Of a DNA stretch of 64,000 bases, positions 1 through 13,097 are shown one piece after another. The notes below the pieces were generated by a model, which was not told the DNA's origin, ran no database searches, and saw only the letters and a program-made list of their open reading frames with translations. The translations under genes were made by a program, and so were the position numbers. Within the stretch, counting starts at the first letter, position 1, and the number at the start of each line of letters is the position of its first letter. Source of the stretch: Neolentinus lepideus HHB14362 ss-1 (Eukaryota > Basidiomycota > Agaricomycetes > Gloeophyllales > Gloeophyllaceae); NCBI GenBank assembly GCA_001632425.1, contig KV425552.1, forward strand, positions 314,899 through 378,898. Reading direction: 5' to 3'.

Positions 1-1468
1 ACCAACGCCAGACCTTTCGAGGATTTGGGGCGTGCCGAGTGTACCAGAGCTCAGCACGACCATCTTGCGCGCCTTGACGATCGTCTCCTGGACCGCACCA
101 GCGTGAGCGCGGTTCCTCGACGGAACATAGGCAACGCCAACGGCCTTGTTGCCCTCGAAGACCACGCGGGAGACGCGCGCATTCGTGCGCAGGTATAGGT
201 TGGTCTGGACATCCATCACGCTGTGGACGTACGCCGTCGCGGCATCGCTACGCCGACCAGTATGGCGGTTGATGTACTTGGCCCAAATCTCAGCACCGTG
301 AGCGGTGTTCAGGTCTTGGATATCGTCGCTGAAGGGGACTCCGATGGCGTGCGCAGCACGGAGGAAGTCCTGGGCCACGGCTAAGCAGATTCGTTAGGGT
401 GGATACCCGTAGAATCATGGAAACATTCAGAATACACACGCATGATCTGTCCACCGTTTGAGATGGCGATAGGCCCGTCGTATCCGTGGGTATCGTTGTT
501 GACGGGCTTCTGGTAGTTCTCGAGCTATTGACAGATAGTCAGGAGGCAGCTTAGTTCACCTGTATGCCGTTATCTTACCCGCTTCATCAGTGGCAACAAA
601 TCTAATGTCATATTGTGAGTTAGAGCACGACCATCAAGACAAATCTAGGAATTACCTTGAGCGGTCCAGCCCTCAGTCTTGAAGTCGTCTGGATATTATT
701 TCAGTCAGTATTTCACTCGTACAGCACCGGCAAATTCTCTCACCCCAATCTGAGGCGGAAGCTCTAGTGTACATCTAATAGAACGTATCATAAGTTCCAT
801 TGAGTCGATATAAGGAGCCAGATTTCATTAGTACCTGAAAATTGATGCTAGATAATGAATATAATATGAGCAATAGAACCATTACACACAAGATGTTAGA
901 TGCCCACCTGCTGCCACCGCCGAGAATGTTGGCGCAACTGCAAAAACGAGTCATCACTTGGTTGCGATTATAATATACGAGCGAACGTACGGCACAATTG
1001 CTTGCCTCCCGCGCAGATGGGAACTTTTCATCGTGTCAACGTAGAACGTTGCTTTGTCGTTACTAAAGGACTGTCAGTAAATGCGAGAATATGACGTTCG
1101 GCCTGGCCTCACATTCCATCACGTTGCATATTCTTGACATAGATACCAGGCCTGTACACCCATGGGTCGTCCCGATTGTTGGCACCGCCTGCATGCTAGC
1201 GTCAGACGGGGTTACTGACTACATGGCACAGCAGCGTACCCTCAATGAGCATGACCTTTAGGTTGGGGTCGGCATACGCCAATCGCCCAGCAACGACAGA
1301 TCCTATGCGAAGAATAGGTTGGCGTCGAGCCTTCTGTTGGCGACGTTCACAACATACCTGCCGGGCCACCACTGCATAATGCATTCGTCAATGACGACAG
1401 GATAGAATAGAATTCAGAAGTCCTGCTTACCCGCAGACAATCACGTCGACTTCCTCGGGATGAACCAT
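1..1468 (-). CDS. Alcohol (methanol) oxidase, GMC family, 5' half
   Basis: FAD-dependent GMC oxidoreductase of the fungal alcohol/methanol oxidase type, which oxidises short primary alcohols to aldehyde and H2O2. The protein starts MVHPEEVDVIVCGGGPAG, giving the FAD dinucleotide fold (GGGPAG), then LIEGGANN. It continues to the second GMC signature GTPQILERSGVG near position 20, where the window cuts the gene. I count 12 exons with consistent phases: 1431-1468, 1358-1371, 1240-1302, 1113-1188, 991-1062, 908-937, 835-847, 744-774, 656-688, 579-601, 440-524 and 1-380. Two exons are only 14 and 13 nt and encode parts of the conserved GGGPAG and GGGSSINF motifs. The C-terminal half with the catalytic His/Asn is outside the window. 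The family call is strong; the substrate is inferred. Confidence 0.93.
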
Positions 1469-3648
1469 GTTGTTTACAATCAAGCGTTTAATTAGGCAGA
1501 AGATTTCTAGAGGCAAGACTCTAGATGGGGAACCGTCGCAGTCAATTTGTAGCCGCTTTTTATATTGCAAAGAAGTAGCGGCGGGAGAATATCTCTAACA
1601 GCGTGAGGAGAATCTGGAGGGTCGTTCCGCAGAATGTAGGCGATCTGAGTCCACTTGACTGACAGTCTGCGTAATCGCAGTCCCGAAACAGGTCATATGA
1701 GAACCCAACAGAAGAGTGAGGATTCCGGTTGAGAACAAATACGGTCACGTTTACTGAAGGCAAGTCGGCGATTAGCTCAAGCTCCAAGATCACCAGTGAA
1801 TGCAGCCCAAAGAATGTAGCATTGCCACCATTTCGTGAAGTCAACATGATCATGCATCCCACAGAGTAACGCAGTTAAATCCCACGAAAATTTCACCTAA
1901 TAGCTGTCCATGAATATGACAGAATGGTTCTCCTTCGTATATACGTACGGCACTTGCATGGCCGTGAAATGTGTTCAGAAAATTTGCTTGTCCACAAGAC
2001 GTACGGTAGGGTCCAACCAACACGGGGGGGTCTATCATTGGCTAGAAGTCACTCGGCCTTTACCGGGACCATAAACGCGGGGTAATGCGGGGTAATGTCT
2101 ATTTGTGCAAGTGCCGCCCGAATCCTTGTCCCGTGCGCCCTGTATACGGTAAAGGACCGAACCTCAGTCTGCGAAGCCGAAAAATATCATGGAACAATGC
2201 CATTGGACTAGTCATAGGTCCCGATCAAGGATTAGAAAAAGCCCAGCAGCTTCAAGGTCACATTGCCCAAGATCTCCAAGAGACTAAGGAGAGACAAGTG
2301 CAAACCAAATCTGCCAGCACTCACATGACGCTTAACGACTGCAGGCCAACGGAGCCGTTCATAACAGTGTGAACAGAATATATGGAAAAGCTGACTGAGT
2401 CGCAGGATACAGCAAGGTAACATACTTCTAGGATGTGCAGTTTGACTGCCTTGGGATCCTTTTTCACAGACAGTAGCAGAGAAGCGATGGATTGACGAAA
2501 ATCCGTCTTCACATCGGAGTCTAAGATGGCGCGAAACATCGAAGGCCAGTTTGGATTCGACGACCCCGAATGTACCGTCAAACAAGTCATGAGGCGATTG
2601 CGCTCCGAAGATATCGATGAGCATGAGTAATTTGTATGATTGGAGAATAGCCTGGTATTCTCAGGGGCTTGGATATTGTCACCGACACATAAATCTATAG
2701 TGGGCCAATTACCGGTGTATATGACTAAGTAGAGCCCGGTCTCAGACTGATAGCGAAGGAACGGCGGCCCCCTTGGGTTGACATTCCGCCTGTAAGATGG
2801 AAGACCTGTCCGTGATCTTTGTCTAACGTGGGCCCAACGATAAGATGTGAAAGGAACACGTTTTCATGGAACGTCTAGGTCGACAGACGAGCACTAAGAG
2901 AAAGAGCTAGTATCGCGTCTAATTGGCCAGGTTTTGTACGAGACATACATTGTTACGAATCACCGAGAATTTTCAGCAGTCAAACGAGACAATGGAGTCC
3001 TGTAGGAAACAGGAACTTCATCTGTCATGATTGTCGTTCCGTTCTCTCTGTCTGAGAGCACCTTGCAAGTCGCCACACTAGTCTGACGCGAATCCGATGG
3101 TCCAAGGAAGTATTGCCCACACTGTCGTCGTATATACGACGTGACGTACAGTCCCTGAGATAACCCAAGCAGGATTGTGGTCGAGGGTGCGGATTTAGGA
3201 TGGAGCGCCCAGTACCATGCTACACGGTCTACGGCACGTACTCCTGGTATCTCCGAGTCATTCGCGAGGTCTGATACAGATGCATGAGTTAGGGTCCCCA
3301 GACTATCAAAGGGCTTTACGACAGTATAAGTCGCGGGGAAGGAGCCCACATCTACTCGATGCGGTCTTGGAAGTCGAAGTTGGGAGGCAGCCTGGCCACT
3401 GGTACGCCGCCTCATTGAACTACTGATAACGTGCAACGAAACGCCTAGTGTCATTACATGTGTACAGTTACAGATGGTTGGTCCGACGTAAAAAATAATG
3501 GAGCAACGCAAGTATATCCCGCTATAAAGGGCACCTCAAGTCCCATGCATCGGTAGGCAGTCTTATATTCATCTCGTCCCAAGGTCTGGACCATTTATCT
3601 GTTCACATATAAGACAGGATGTCAGCACGGGTGCCCGAGAAATCCACG
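1469..3648. other. Long gene-poor interval
   Basis: This 2.2 kb lies between the alcohol oxidase start and the FAB1 stop. Several ORFs of 60-180 codons exist on both strands, but none chains into a convincing spliced gene and I recognise no domain in them. The only protein-like stretch is at 2321-2590 on the minus strand, listed separately. The interval must also hold the alcohol oxidase promoter. Confidence 0.5.
2321..2590 (-). pseudogene. Possible N-terminal relic of a TKL-type kinase
   Basis: The minus strand has one frame with protein-like composition. It reads NPNWPSMFRAILDSDVKTDF and runs to KAVKLHILE, just before a plausible GT splice donor. Helical leader segments of this kind often precede the kinase domain of Agaricomycete TKL kinases. 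No P-loop or catalytic lysine follows it in any frame I could read. It is either a relic or an unrelated hypothetical exon; the assignment is a guess from sequence style. Confidence 0.2.
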
Positions 3649-6600
3649 TCAACGATACGCACCGGGACATGCTAAGAAATAACTATCCATGGCATTCACG
3701 AAGCGCTCCTGATACTCGTTTGGGGGCATCACAGTCACCTCCTTGCCCAATGGGTTAAGCCCCTGTTTGATTTTATATTCAAGAGTCTTCGCGAACGTAT
3801 AGCTGCCTGCCAGCCCAGACATCAAAACACTGACATGACAAATAGTATGAGGACAGGTTGGGCGTACCTATCATATCCACAAGCCCGCAGACAATCTGCT
3901 TCCGCCCTTCATCTAGACCGAGAAGCAGGCTATATGGGGATTGAAATCCATATCTTCCAGTAGAACTGTTTATATCACTTACGAATAGTCCATGATACTA
4001 CTCTTAGACAGGAAGTCCGAATCACTCCTCACAGCCTCTTGTAGCACAAGTTTGGAATAGGGTCTCAGGAGGATCAGTGCTCGCTGTTGGCCTGGATATG
4101 GACGGGAGGGTCATTCAACGTCCACAGTCAACATAGTGGCAACATACCTTCAATCCACTCGCCGTCGAACAGTGTCCTGGGTGCAGCGATGCTGGAGCCA
4201 TTATTGCTTGGCTTCACCTTCCGCCCGTGGATGCCTTTGAGATCAAACGTCTTCGTGATCTTCTGATCGTAGAATAAGTTCTCCATAACAAGGAGGTCCG
4301 CCTTGGCTTGAGTCGTCCCGTTCTCAAGGTTTCTGATCTCCACAGTATAGAAGCCTAGCACTTTGGCCAGTGCCGTAGGCTTAGTGGCCGTCGAGTCCAT
4401 GTAACGAAGATAGGATGGAGCCAGTTCTATCAGCACTTGCCTAACAAAAACAGGTTCTAAGCTTATTCCCTCAAGACAGTGAGCGCTGTACTTACAAATC
4501 GCCAACGTTCCAAGCATTGACGAGGGTCTTGACGATGAAGCGGTCGTCTTTCGTCTTCCAAAAATTCGATTTGCTCTTCCCTCCTTCTGCTGCCCAGTTC
4601 GTGCTATGCTCCAAGCTCTTGAGAAAGACGTCCTCAATGCCGCATCGTTTCCGCAAGCCATCAAACTGCTTCGCGTAATATACCGTGCAGCTGAACTTGA
4701 GGCGCTTGCCGATGGTCCAGTCATACTTGATGTGCGGGCGGTCGTCGATTGGGAGTGAATCAACATTGAGCAAGGCATGATGTGTTTTCTGCGCGGGAGA
4801 AGACTTGATAGTTTCCGACGGGTTGAGGACGAGTCGCATGGCATTAGCGATACCCGACGTGAGTGTAGAGGAAAAGAAAGAGCTTGCACCAGGCTTTGGG
4901 GAGGTAGGACGAGAAGAGGTCGTAGAAGAAGACGAAGGTGTGAGACTAGCGCTTGAACTTTGTGCATGCTTTGGAGGAAGAGGTGGAGGAACAGGAGATT
5001 GTCGTTTCTCTCCATCCAATTCATGAGGACCAACTGTAGAGCCGCTATCGGTTGATGCCAGTGAAGCGGTGTCAGCTCTGCGAGCATGGCTCTCTACAAA
5101 GCCTGAGGAGTTAGAATTCATGCTGTCAGATAGTGACCGTGTCGGTGACTCCAACGCCGCAGCATCCACTTCGTGTAAGATCTTGTCGACTACCTGAGCT
5201 GCTTCTGGAAGACCGCTCACGAGCCCGTCAACTGGTTGTATATTCAACTGCACATCTGGTTTGGCATATGCAGAAGGTGGTGTATGCTCGCTACTGCTCG
5301 CAGATCGAGCTTGGAGAACAAGGTTGGCTAGTCGAGATGGCGACAAGCCCTGGACGTCTCCAGACTTATGGCGCAGCACGGAGGGCAACGACAAGATACC
5401 CGTAGTATCTCGGGGATGCTCCTTGCGAGTGATCGTGGCTACGTGCGACTCGGGTTCATGCCACACTATACCTTCGTCATCGGGATCGGGCTGTAAAGTG
5501 GAGGATGGCTTGAACAGCTTATAGCCTCCCGGCGCAAAGAAAGAAGAGCCACTCGTCGATGAGTGAGAAGGCGGTGTGGAGGGCAGCAGCTCATGAGATG
5601 GAGGAGATCCGCTCAATGGTCTATCAACAGACAGATTGGCCAACTCCTTCTTGTAGTCAACGGAACTAACAGGGAAACATGATTACTACGACGCATATTG
5701 ATACTAGAATGTACCAACCTCAGAGTGAACGCTATGATACTACCCCAGTCGTTCTCGCGTACGATGACGCTCCCACCTGGGATAGCATGACAACCACTTG
5801 CCCACCATTCCGGTTCACTCGGACAAAATTTGTCCGCGGCTGGCTCCCCATCGACTGTACTCACCCGATGTTTCCTCTCCCAAGCTGCCAACCGCCGTGC
5901 AGCGCCGCGCGCAGCAGAATGGAATGACCTCCGCACATCATTCAAGGAAGACGTCGGAGTCTTCAATAGTTCATCATAGAGGGACTGCTCCGTTCGCTGG
6001 AATGTATGTCTAAGGGCGGAGAGCTTCTGTATACAGTCTACGTCATTCTCTTGTTGAGCCTCTTGCGCTTCCTGCAGTGCAGACAACGAAGTCTTGGCGC
6101 GCACGAAAAGAGGCCGAGAAGTTGCAAGATTCGAGTCACTCGAGGAATCTATCGGTATAGTTGAAGAGCTTGATGATACAGGTGGCAAGGGCACGTCTTT
6201 GGGCTTCGGGGTTGACTCAAGAGAATTGTCGTCGTAAGCATCGTCCGCAGATGGAAGCCGGGGAAGAGTCTTATGTGTGAGAGTGTTGCGAGCATCACCG
6301 AACACATCTTCCTATTCAAACTAGGTTAACAATTAAGGCACCATCTAAGCTGTTCGATGTGCCCACCAATCTGTCCATGTGTTCAGCAACATCCTGCCAC
6401 CAACCCATGATCTCCTTTCTCAACGCTTTCTTCTCGTCATCGAAATTGGATTTGCGAGGAGCTTCGATCGACTTCCGCTCATCCTTTTCACCATGACCCT
6501 TCATGATTTGCAGCCGGGGCAACCGTAGCTCATATATTTCTTCGATGACGGAGAGCGAGAAGGAAACCACATGAGATTTATGGGAAAAGTGCCTCACGAT

Positions 6601-8892
6601 GTTCAGTCGTGAAGCTGGAAGGCCCTGTGACTTAGCCTGAGGGGTAGTATGCTCGCAGATGGGAGGGGTTGGTGCACAGATGGAAGGGGAGTATATCAAG
6701 AGCTCCAGGAATTTAGCGAAAGATAATAAACTATACCCAAAGAAATGTCAGTTTGATATCATATGCAGTAGGGATGCATGTGAATAACACGAACTTACTA
6801 TGTTCCATCGCTAATCTTCTCCTTCGCACTCTTCTTACCACATGAAACGCAGCTTAACCACATTCTGATGTCTTTCTCGTCTGCATCCTTCTTGTCCTGC
6901 CCGGACTCAAGACTGTCCACCTCGGCGCGCACACGGGTACCGTTATGTATCCACCGTCTTTCGTGGTCGCCCCTCTTGAAGGTACAGCCTGGTCTCGGAC
7001 ATTTCTCGTCAGCACACGAAGTGAATTCCTCCACGACCTCGCCGAGCCTCTTGTCCGAGGTGCAACTAGTATTCGTCCAGTCATTGAACACGAAAGTCGA
7101 CCATTGTCTCTCACCGCATTGCGCGAATTGAGGCGCAGGGGGATCGACTAACGTTGTAGACTCTTTAGAAGATCCTGATATCGATGCCTCCTGTAACAAG
7201 ATGGAACTGGACGATGATACACGGTTGCCTTGAAGAGGGGCGAGCGTTGGTACGTGCTCCGAGTACAGTGCTGAGAAATCCTGTTGCCGCACAAAAAGAT
7301 CAAGGCCACTGACTATCCTGAAACCCTTGCTGGTAGGCTCTTTCCCTTCCCAGACGAGGAGGCTATTTAGTCCAGCTCTTTCTTCCCCAGTAAGTTTTCG
7401 CATGGAATCCTGCTCTTCCTTTTCCGCGAGGCATGTAAGCAGGCGGGGCACCGGCAGGTGCACGCCAGGAGACGTCGAGAGTAAGCCGTTCACCGCTTGG
7501 AGCCGGTTCACGGCGGTTGAAAATGGGTTTTCAGGAACGTTATCCTGATTCTTAGGCGGTGCGGGAGGCCCGTCTGCGCCAAAGAGCGAGAATCTCCGGA
7601 TGCGGTTGACGGGACTTGGTTCCTGGGTCGCCCGAGGAAGCTGTTGACCTTCGAAAACGGTCTTAGGCAGATCCAAAGACTCGTGGCGAGCTACACTGAT
7701 ATGTGGCCTCACATTTGCCGCTCGATGTAAGAGGTTTTCCGTCTTTTTCGAGACAAATGTCCATAGACCTGAGGGTGACGTAGGTAAGGACTCTCGGTAC
7801 CGATGGCCTCGCTTTGGAACACTCGGAACTGTAGGCTGTCGATTCATAGGGATACCAGGTGATGCGGGCCTAGGGATAGCGGGGGATAGTTGAGCCTTAG
7901 GAAATTCTAGCCGGACGTGTGAATCAGCAAGCAGGTGCTGCTCGAGAATTAAAGATAGGTGCATGAACAGAGCCAGCCGTAGTATGCGGGACAAAGCTTC
8001 ATGCTCTTCTCGGGAATTTACACCTTTGAAACAGAACGCGCCCCCGACTAACCGCAGCTGGTCTTCATCGGGGTTGTTTGTCTCCACTGGAGAAGAGGTC
8101 AGCATCACTGTGCTGCAAAATAGACACCAACAGACCATCCCACTCCTCCAAACCATATAACACGTGTCTTTCATCCACAGCTGGGTCACTAGCAGATGAT
8201 GGTAGGGAAAATACGTCGGCCGAGAAAACACAACCGATGTTAGAGGGCACTAGATCGAATCCCATGTCCTCAGCAGGAATCAACGGCCGCACTCCGAATG
8301 GAACAATGGTGAGGAGGAGATGCTTGCTAGACGGTTTAGGTCGAGAATGCACGGGCTTCGACGCAAGCTCCTGCAGCTGTTTCCATGCGAGAGCACGATG
8401 GTCGGCGTCTTGCAGGCTCTCCTGTGACGCATTAGAATGCGCGGGCGGCCCTGGTAGTTCCTTGTCCGTTCCTTGGCTCTGTTTTCCCGAGCGTCTGCCC
8501 TTGTCCTGGTCCTTGGCATCTCCCTCCTTCGATGCCTTCTCATCAGCTTCGGCCTTCTCATCGCGCTCTCTCTGTGCTCTCTTCCTCTGCTCAGTCTGGC
8601 GTGCGCGCCTTGCCTTAGAAGCTCGACGGATGCCCGCAAGCCATCCTCCGCGGTCTATACGATCCCCTAAATCCCCTAACGCACCAGCTATCGCACTCAC
8701 CCACAGGTCTCTTCTCGAATCTGCGTCCTCCAGGCGTGAAAGATAGGCATCTTCCTTCAAGGAAGACTCAATGAACTTCCTAAGATGCGAGTCCGCGTTC
8801 AATGTGAGTGTTGTGAGCGGTCGTACATTCTGCCTAAGAGGAATGGCAGGTAGAGGCTTCTGTAAAGTGCTTGTCGGCTCTAGCGACGCCAT
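3649..8892 (-). CDS. FAB1: FAB1/PIKfyve-type phosphatidylinositol-3-phosphate 5-kinase, FYVE-less
   Basis: Makes PI(3,5)P2 on vacuole/endosome membranes. Nine exons close in frame to 1597 aa: 8136-8892, 6799-8086, 6367-6730, 5719-6311, 4496-5665, 4148-4440, 3983-4091, 3868-3929 and 3649-3806. In order I see a disordered, charged N-terminus; the tail of the CCT/TCP1-like domain (REEHEALSRILRLALF); the Cys-rich CR region (WLSCVSCGKK and neighbours); a Ser-rich linker; and the PIPK domain with VMENLFYD, FDLKGIHGRK, SSIMDYSLLLGL and LVDMIGSYTFAKTLEYK. The end is YFLACPGAYR. Fab1 proteins are usually well over 2000 aa with an N-terminal FYVE. Here the FYVE and the front of the CCT domain are absent, and no exon for them is visible upstream to 9506. 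The first intron (8087-8135) has a weak donor. Confidence 0.92.
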
Positions 8893-9506
8893 TATTGCGA
8901 TACTAGGACCTTATGCGGAGTTTGTAGTAAAGAGCTTGCGGATGTAGCAGAACAGGCAGAACGCGAGTTATAATTTATCTAACACATGCAAATTAGGTCT
9001 ATCGTTTGCAGTTGCCGCCTAGTACAGGCGTCATAGCCTCCTCGAATAGTTCGTATATGACGCTAGTGGCAAGATATGCCCGTGGAGTATGCTTTATATC
9101 GGGAACGAGGGAGGAGGAAGGAAGGAACGCGGCACTGCGCAGCAAAGCACGACTTGGGCAGGAGTCGCCGTAACGCGTAACGAGATGCTAGTCAGGCACC
9201 AAATAGAATAAGCAAGATTGTATGTTCATTATTCTCAACTGGTAAACAGGCACTGCAACAAGTCATTAGGTGGATCGTTAAGAAAGGTGGTGTTAGCGCG
9301 ACAGGCATGGAGATGCCAAAGAAGGGTTTACAACAAGACAAGGATTAGGCGTGTGCGGGTCGAAGGGGAGTTTATGGTGGGAAGGGGAGGAAGGGTGGGG
9401 ATAGGTGTGCAATAAAATAGTAATGCATAAGGTTGAAGAAATAAACAATGCAGAACAGCGAGACAACGTCCGAGCAAAGCAAAACTCATGGATCATGGCC
9501 GACACT
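8893..9506. promoter_or_regulatory. Intergenic, FAB1 5' region
   Basis: 614 bp between the FAB1 start and the stop of the membrane-protein gene upstream on the same strand. It must contain the FAB1 promoter and the neighbour's 3' end. I see no TATA box of note, no RNA gene, and no exon for a missing FAB1 N-terminus. Confidence 0.4.
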
Positions 9507-12500
9507 TCATGTTGGCCCATAATACTCTCTTCTACCCTCCGCGCCCATATAATGCTCTAAATGGCCGCCCCGCTGGCTTTCCGGTGTTCTCGAAACGTGC
9601 ACGGTGGACTCCGACGTTCTCGACATAGTCGACGGGGCAGTGATGAAAGACGCAGCAGCGGTGCTGATGTCCGGTGGGCTTTCACTGTCATTTTCCCTTC
9701 TAGGAACAGTTGCGCTGCGCACACGAGGTCGAGCGCCATGCCTCCTTGCGCTAGGACCTGCGCCAGGTATCGCTCGACCAGTAGGCTCGAGCAGCACAGT
9801 CCTCTCCGATACCTGCGAGCTGGGTACCGCAGACCCCGATGGCGAATCTCTTAGCCGCGGCCTCGATGACGGGAACGATCCCACCGGTGTCTCGAACGTG
9901 GATGTGCCAGTCTGAGTAAGATCACCTTCATCCTCTCTCTCCTCCAGACGAGAATCTTCTCCTTCTCTCCAAGGCTGGAGAGGATGACCAAACGTATGGT
10001 TGTCTGGGTTACTCAGCGAGTCACTGGCGCTCCCGCTCCCGCTCGCATCTGATCGATCTGTCCGAACCGCGTCACTTCCACTCCGACTCCTATCAGACGA
10101 CGACCCAGGACTGTCTTCCAGCCTGGCCATGGAACTCGTCCGGCTACGCAGACCACTAGAGACCAAATCCAAGGAACTCCGACTAGCAGCACTGATACTC
10201 TGGATCAAGCTCTGAGCGCGGCTCCTAGCCGACGCCTGGGAGGAGTTCGTTCTGCTTCGACTACCACTTCCACTCCTGGAGCTAGTTCCCCTACGAGTCA
10301 AAGACACGCGACTACCATGCCGCCCTATATGTGCCAACGATGCTCTCGGGCTAAGCGTAGGGCCCGCGTCGCTTGTCAGCAGCGCCACGTTATCCCCTAT
10401 CTCAGCCGCCTCCTGACTCCCTTCCGCTTCTGGCTGCTCCATCATACCACCCGAACTCGGTGACTCATCTTCACTGCCAGACTCATAGGATTCGGGCATC
10501 TGGCGCGGCACATCTTGGTGAGACGAAGACGAGGCGACAGTCTCATCACTTTCCGTCCTGAACCTTGGTGATGCACGGGCACCCCCAGCAATATCTGAAA
10601 AGATAACTGGAGATGGAGAAGAAGGCAGCGATGGCACAGTTCCCGCGCGTCGCCGACCAGCCGCTGGGTTCCGCGGAGGGCGAGGAATACCACTAACACT
10701 GGGAGAACTACCAACGTAGGACCTTGGTGAGTTATCATCCGTCGATGATCTGTTACCCGTAGACTGCGTTCCATGCGAGTTGCGAGAATTGCCGGTCGAA
10801 GGCGTCGATCCCGAATGTGTAGACCTCGACTGAGGAGTCGCATGAGAGCTAGTTGAGACGCTATGACCTCTCCCAGGTCGTCGGAATTGGAAGGGATATC
10901 TGGAAGTAACAGGCCGGCCAAGACTCGACATCGAGGCTGAGCTACGTGGTGGTCTTGGAGATGAAGCTATTTCACTCCCTTCCAGGGCTTCCTCTTCCAC
11001 TACCTCCTCCTCCTCTTCCTCTTCCTGCTCTTCCTCTTCGTCCCCTCCTGAGCGCTCTTCCTCCGGTTCCGGAGGAACAGGTGATGGAGGGAACGGAATG
11101 TCATGTGGTACAGAAGTCGACGAGACTTGCGCCAGACTCCCAGTGAACGGATACGGCAACTTCGACAAAGGTGCCTCGTCATCGGGATAGATAGCCCTGC
11201 CTTTGCCCTTGCCCACACTTGTGCCAGGCTCAGTTTCGGGCACATCCACAGCCACCTCTTCTATCTCTTCTGGCACCCTCTCACTGACTTCCGCGGGACT
11301 AGAGAACAGATCTTGCGAAAGCACACCCCTCTTTGGCGGATAGTGTGCTCCACCTGCTGGGATACCAATGGCAGCCATAACCTGTTCCATGCCCTCATAG
11401 TGCGCTGAACCACCAGGAACCGTGACCTCAGATATTTCCTTCTTCTCGCCTGGGGCATTACGTCGTGGAGGAGGACGAGTCCTCTGGCAGAACTCGTACG
11501 CCTCCTGAACTCGCAGTCTCGTGCATTCTTTCCAGCTCCAAGGAAGGGCATCAGCATCAGAAACGCCGTCACTGATCACGGATGTAGCCTTTTCAGCGTC
11601 GTCTTCTTCCCAGCGATACCGGGGCCCACAGAGCCCTGCAAAAAGATGACCACTTAGCGCCCAAAGGCCAATCCTACAAGGAACGCCAATTAGCTCTCAC
11701 AATAGCTTCAGTTCAGATCACAACGCACCAACTGGCTAACAAGACAAGGACTCTCCAAGCTGTCCAAGCAGCATTCGCAATCAATACACCTTTGGCGTAC
11801 CCCGTCAAGGTACCATCCGGATCAAAAAACGTTCCATCTCTTTCGCTTACACCCGCCGCAGTCAATGCTGCGTAGTCGGGGTTAGGTGTCCAAAATGTCA
11901 ATAGTAAAGCCAAGACAAGACCGGCACGAGGCAGCAACAAGGCGACCGTCGGTAAGTTTTGTGAGTAGAAGTAGAATGTCTCAGCAAGCCCATCACGAAG
12001 CGAACCGTTCGACTCTTCGTTGAACGCGTTAGAACGGAGGTGCTGGAAGAAGGAGAAATTAGTGTAAGACGTCATACAGACGAAGTTGAATGCCGATGAC
12101 GACATATACAACGGGAGCATTAGGGGGCGTTCTTTGGAGGCGAAGAATATGGTCAACTGCGTTCATGTTGGATTCGAAAAGATGATTTACTCACTAACAC
12201 GCCAACGTCGATAGAAGGAGTATATGAGGCTATAAATTAGAAATACAACAAATATCCATGCAAACCAGCAGGCGATGTAGGCTGCAGATCCGAGAGCCCA
12301 ATTCCGTCCTGATCCAGGTACTCCAGGCGCAAGGGGATCCGGGAACTTGGCAACTCTAGAGTGCGGTATCAGCACAGAAGACAAAAGATACACATGACGG
12401 AGGCCACGCACTGAATTAATATAAATACAGCATTGAAGTCGAAGAATGTTTGCAGAGGGATGTCGTAAAAAACGAAGAAAGGCCAAAGATAGAAGCACAG

Positions 12501-13097
12501 ACGAGATCGCCAGGACGGGTTTCGCAGAAGCTCTAGATGAAGCCCAGTGGCCCGGAACCGAGGCCGGGGCAGGTGCAGAGGGAAGGGACTGCCAGCGGAG
12601 AACAGTGTGGGGGACATGCCCGAGGTCGTCGCTCGAGACCACACACGAGCATGCTGGTGAGGTGCCCCACTCACCCTTGTTTGGTCCGTCGGCTCGCGAC
12701 GGGCGTATGCATCCCTCTCCGCCTGGGATGCCATACTAATGATCCGGACAGACCTCGGGGTAGCCTTCCTCCCGCCTACGAAGGCGAACGGATCCGGTGT
12801 GCCACCACGCCCCGGGAAATATTCAGTCACCGGGGTGGGCATCCCGACCGATGTAAACGTGGACGCTGGTGCAGGATGAGGTGGGCGCTTTGGTAGCCAC
12901 GATGGGTACCCTTCTTCACGTTCCGAGGTACTGTTCGTCGGTTCGCGCGAGATAGGCGTCGGGTGTGAGGACACCTCTCGAGGCGAGTCTCCCTCTCCCG
13001 AGTTGTTGTTGTCTCCTCCTTGCCTCTGCTCCGTCGGAGAATCGCCATGGGACGACGACGACGGGTCCATCGGCGAATTATTGTGCTGCTGTGACAT
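9507..13097 (-). CDS. Conserved-looking multi-pass membrane protein with long Ser-rich tail (hypothetical)
   Basis: Not a family I can name. Four exons close in frame to 1145 aa: 12412-13097, 12199-12355, 11729-12156 and 9507-11673. The N-terminus is Ser/Pro-rich. About five hydrophobic segments follow: CFYLWPFFVFYDIPLQTFF, AYIACWFAWIFVVFLIYSL, one around LPLYMSSSAFNFVCM, PTVALLLPRAGLVLALLLTF and LVLLASWIGLWALSGHLF. The remaining 700 residues or so are low-complexity Ser/Arg/Pro with an acidic run (QEEEEEEEVVEEEAL), typical of a cytosolic phosphorylated tail. The second intron uses a gttagt donor, chosen because it keeps the phase. Proteins of this layout are often labelled proteophosphoglycan-like in basidiomycetes; that label says nothing about function. 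Confidence 0.8.

Noticed and set aside
1560..2040. Minus-strand ORFs of 62 and 100 codons downstream of the possible kinase leader
   Set aside because: I tried to read them as kinase or WD40 pieces; neither fits, and no splice pattern connects them.
12446..12896. Plus-strand ORFs of 97-119 codons opposite the large membrane protein
   Set aside because: They cover a disordered N-terminal coding region of the minus-strand gene, whose exons close in frame.
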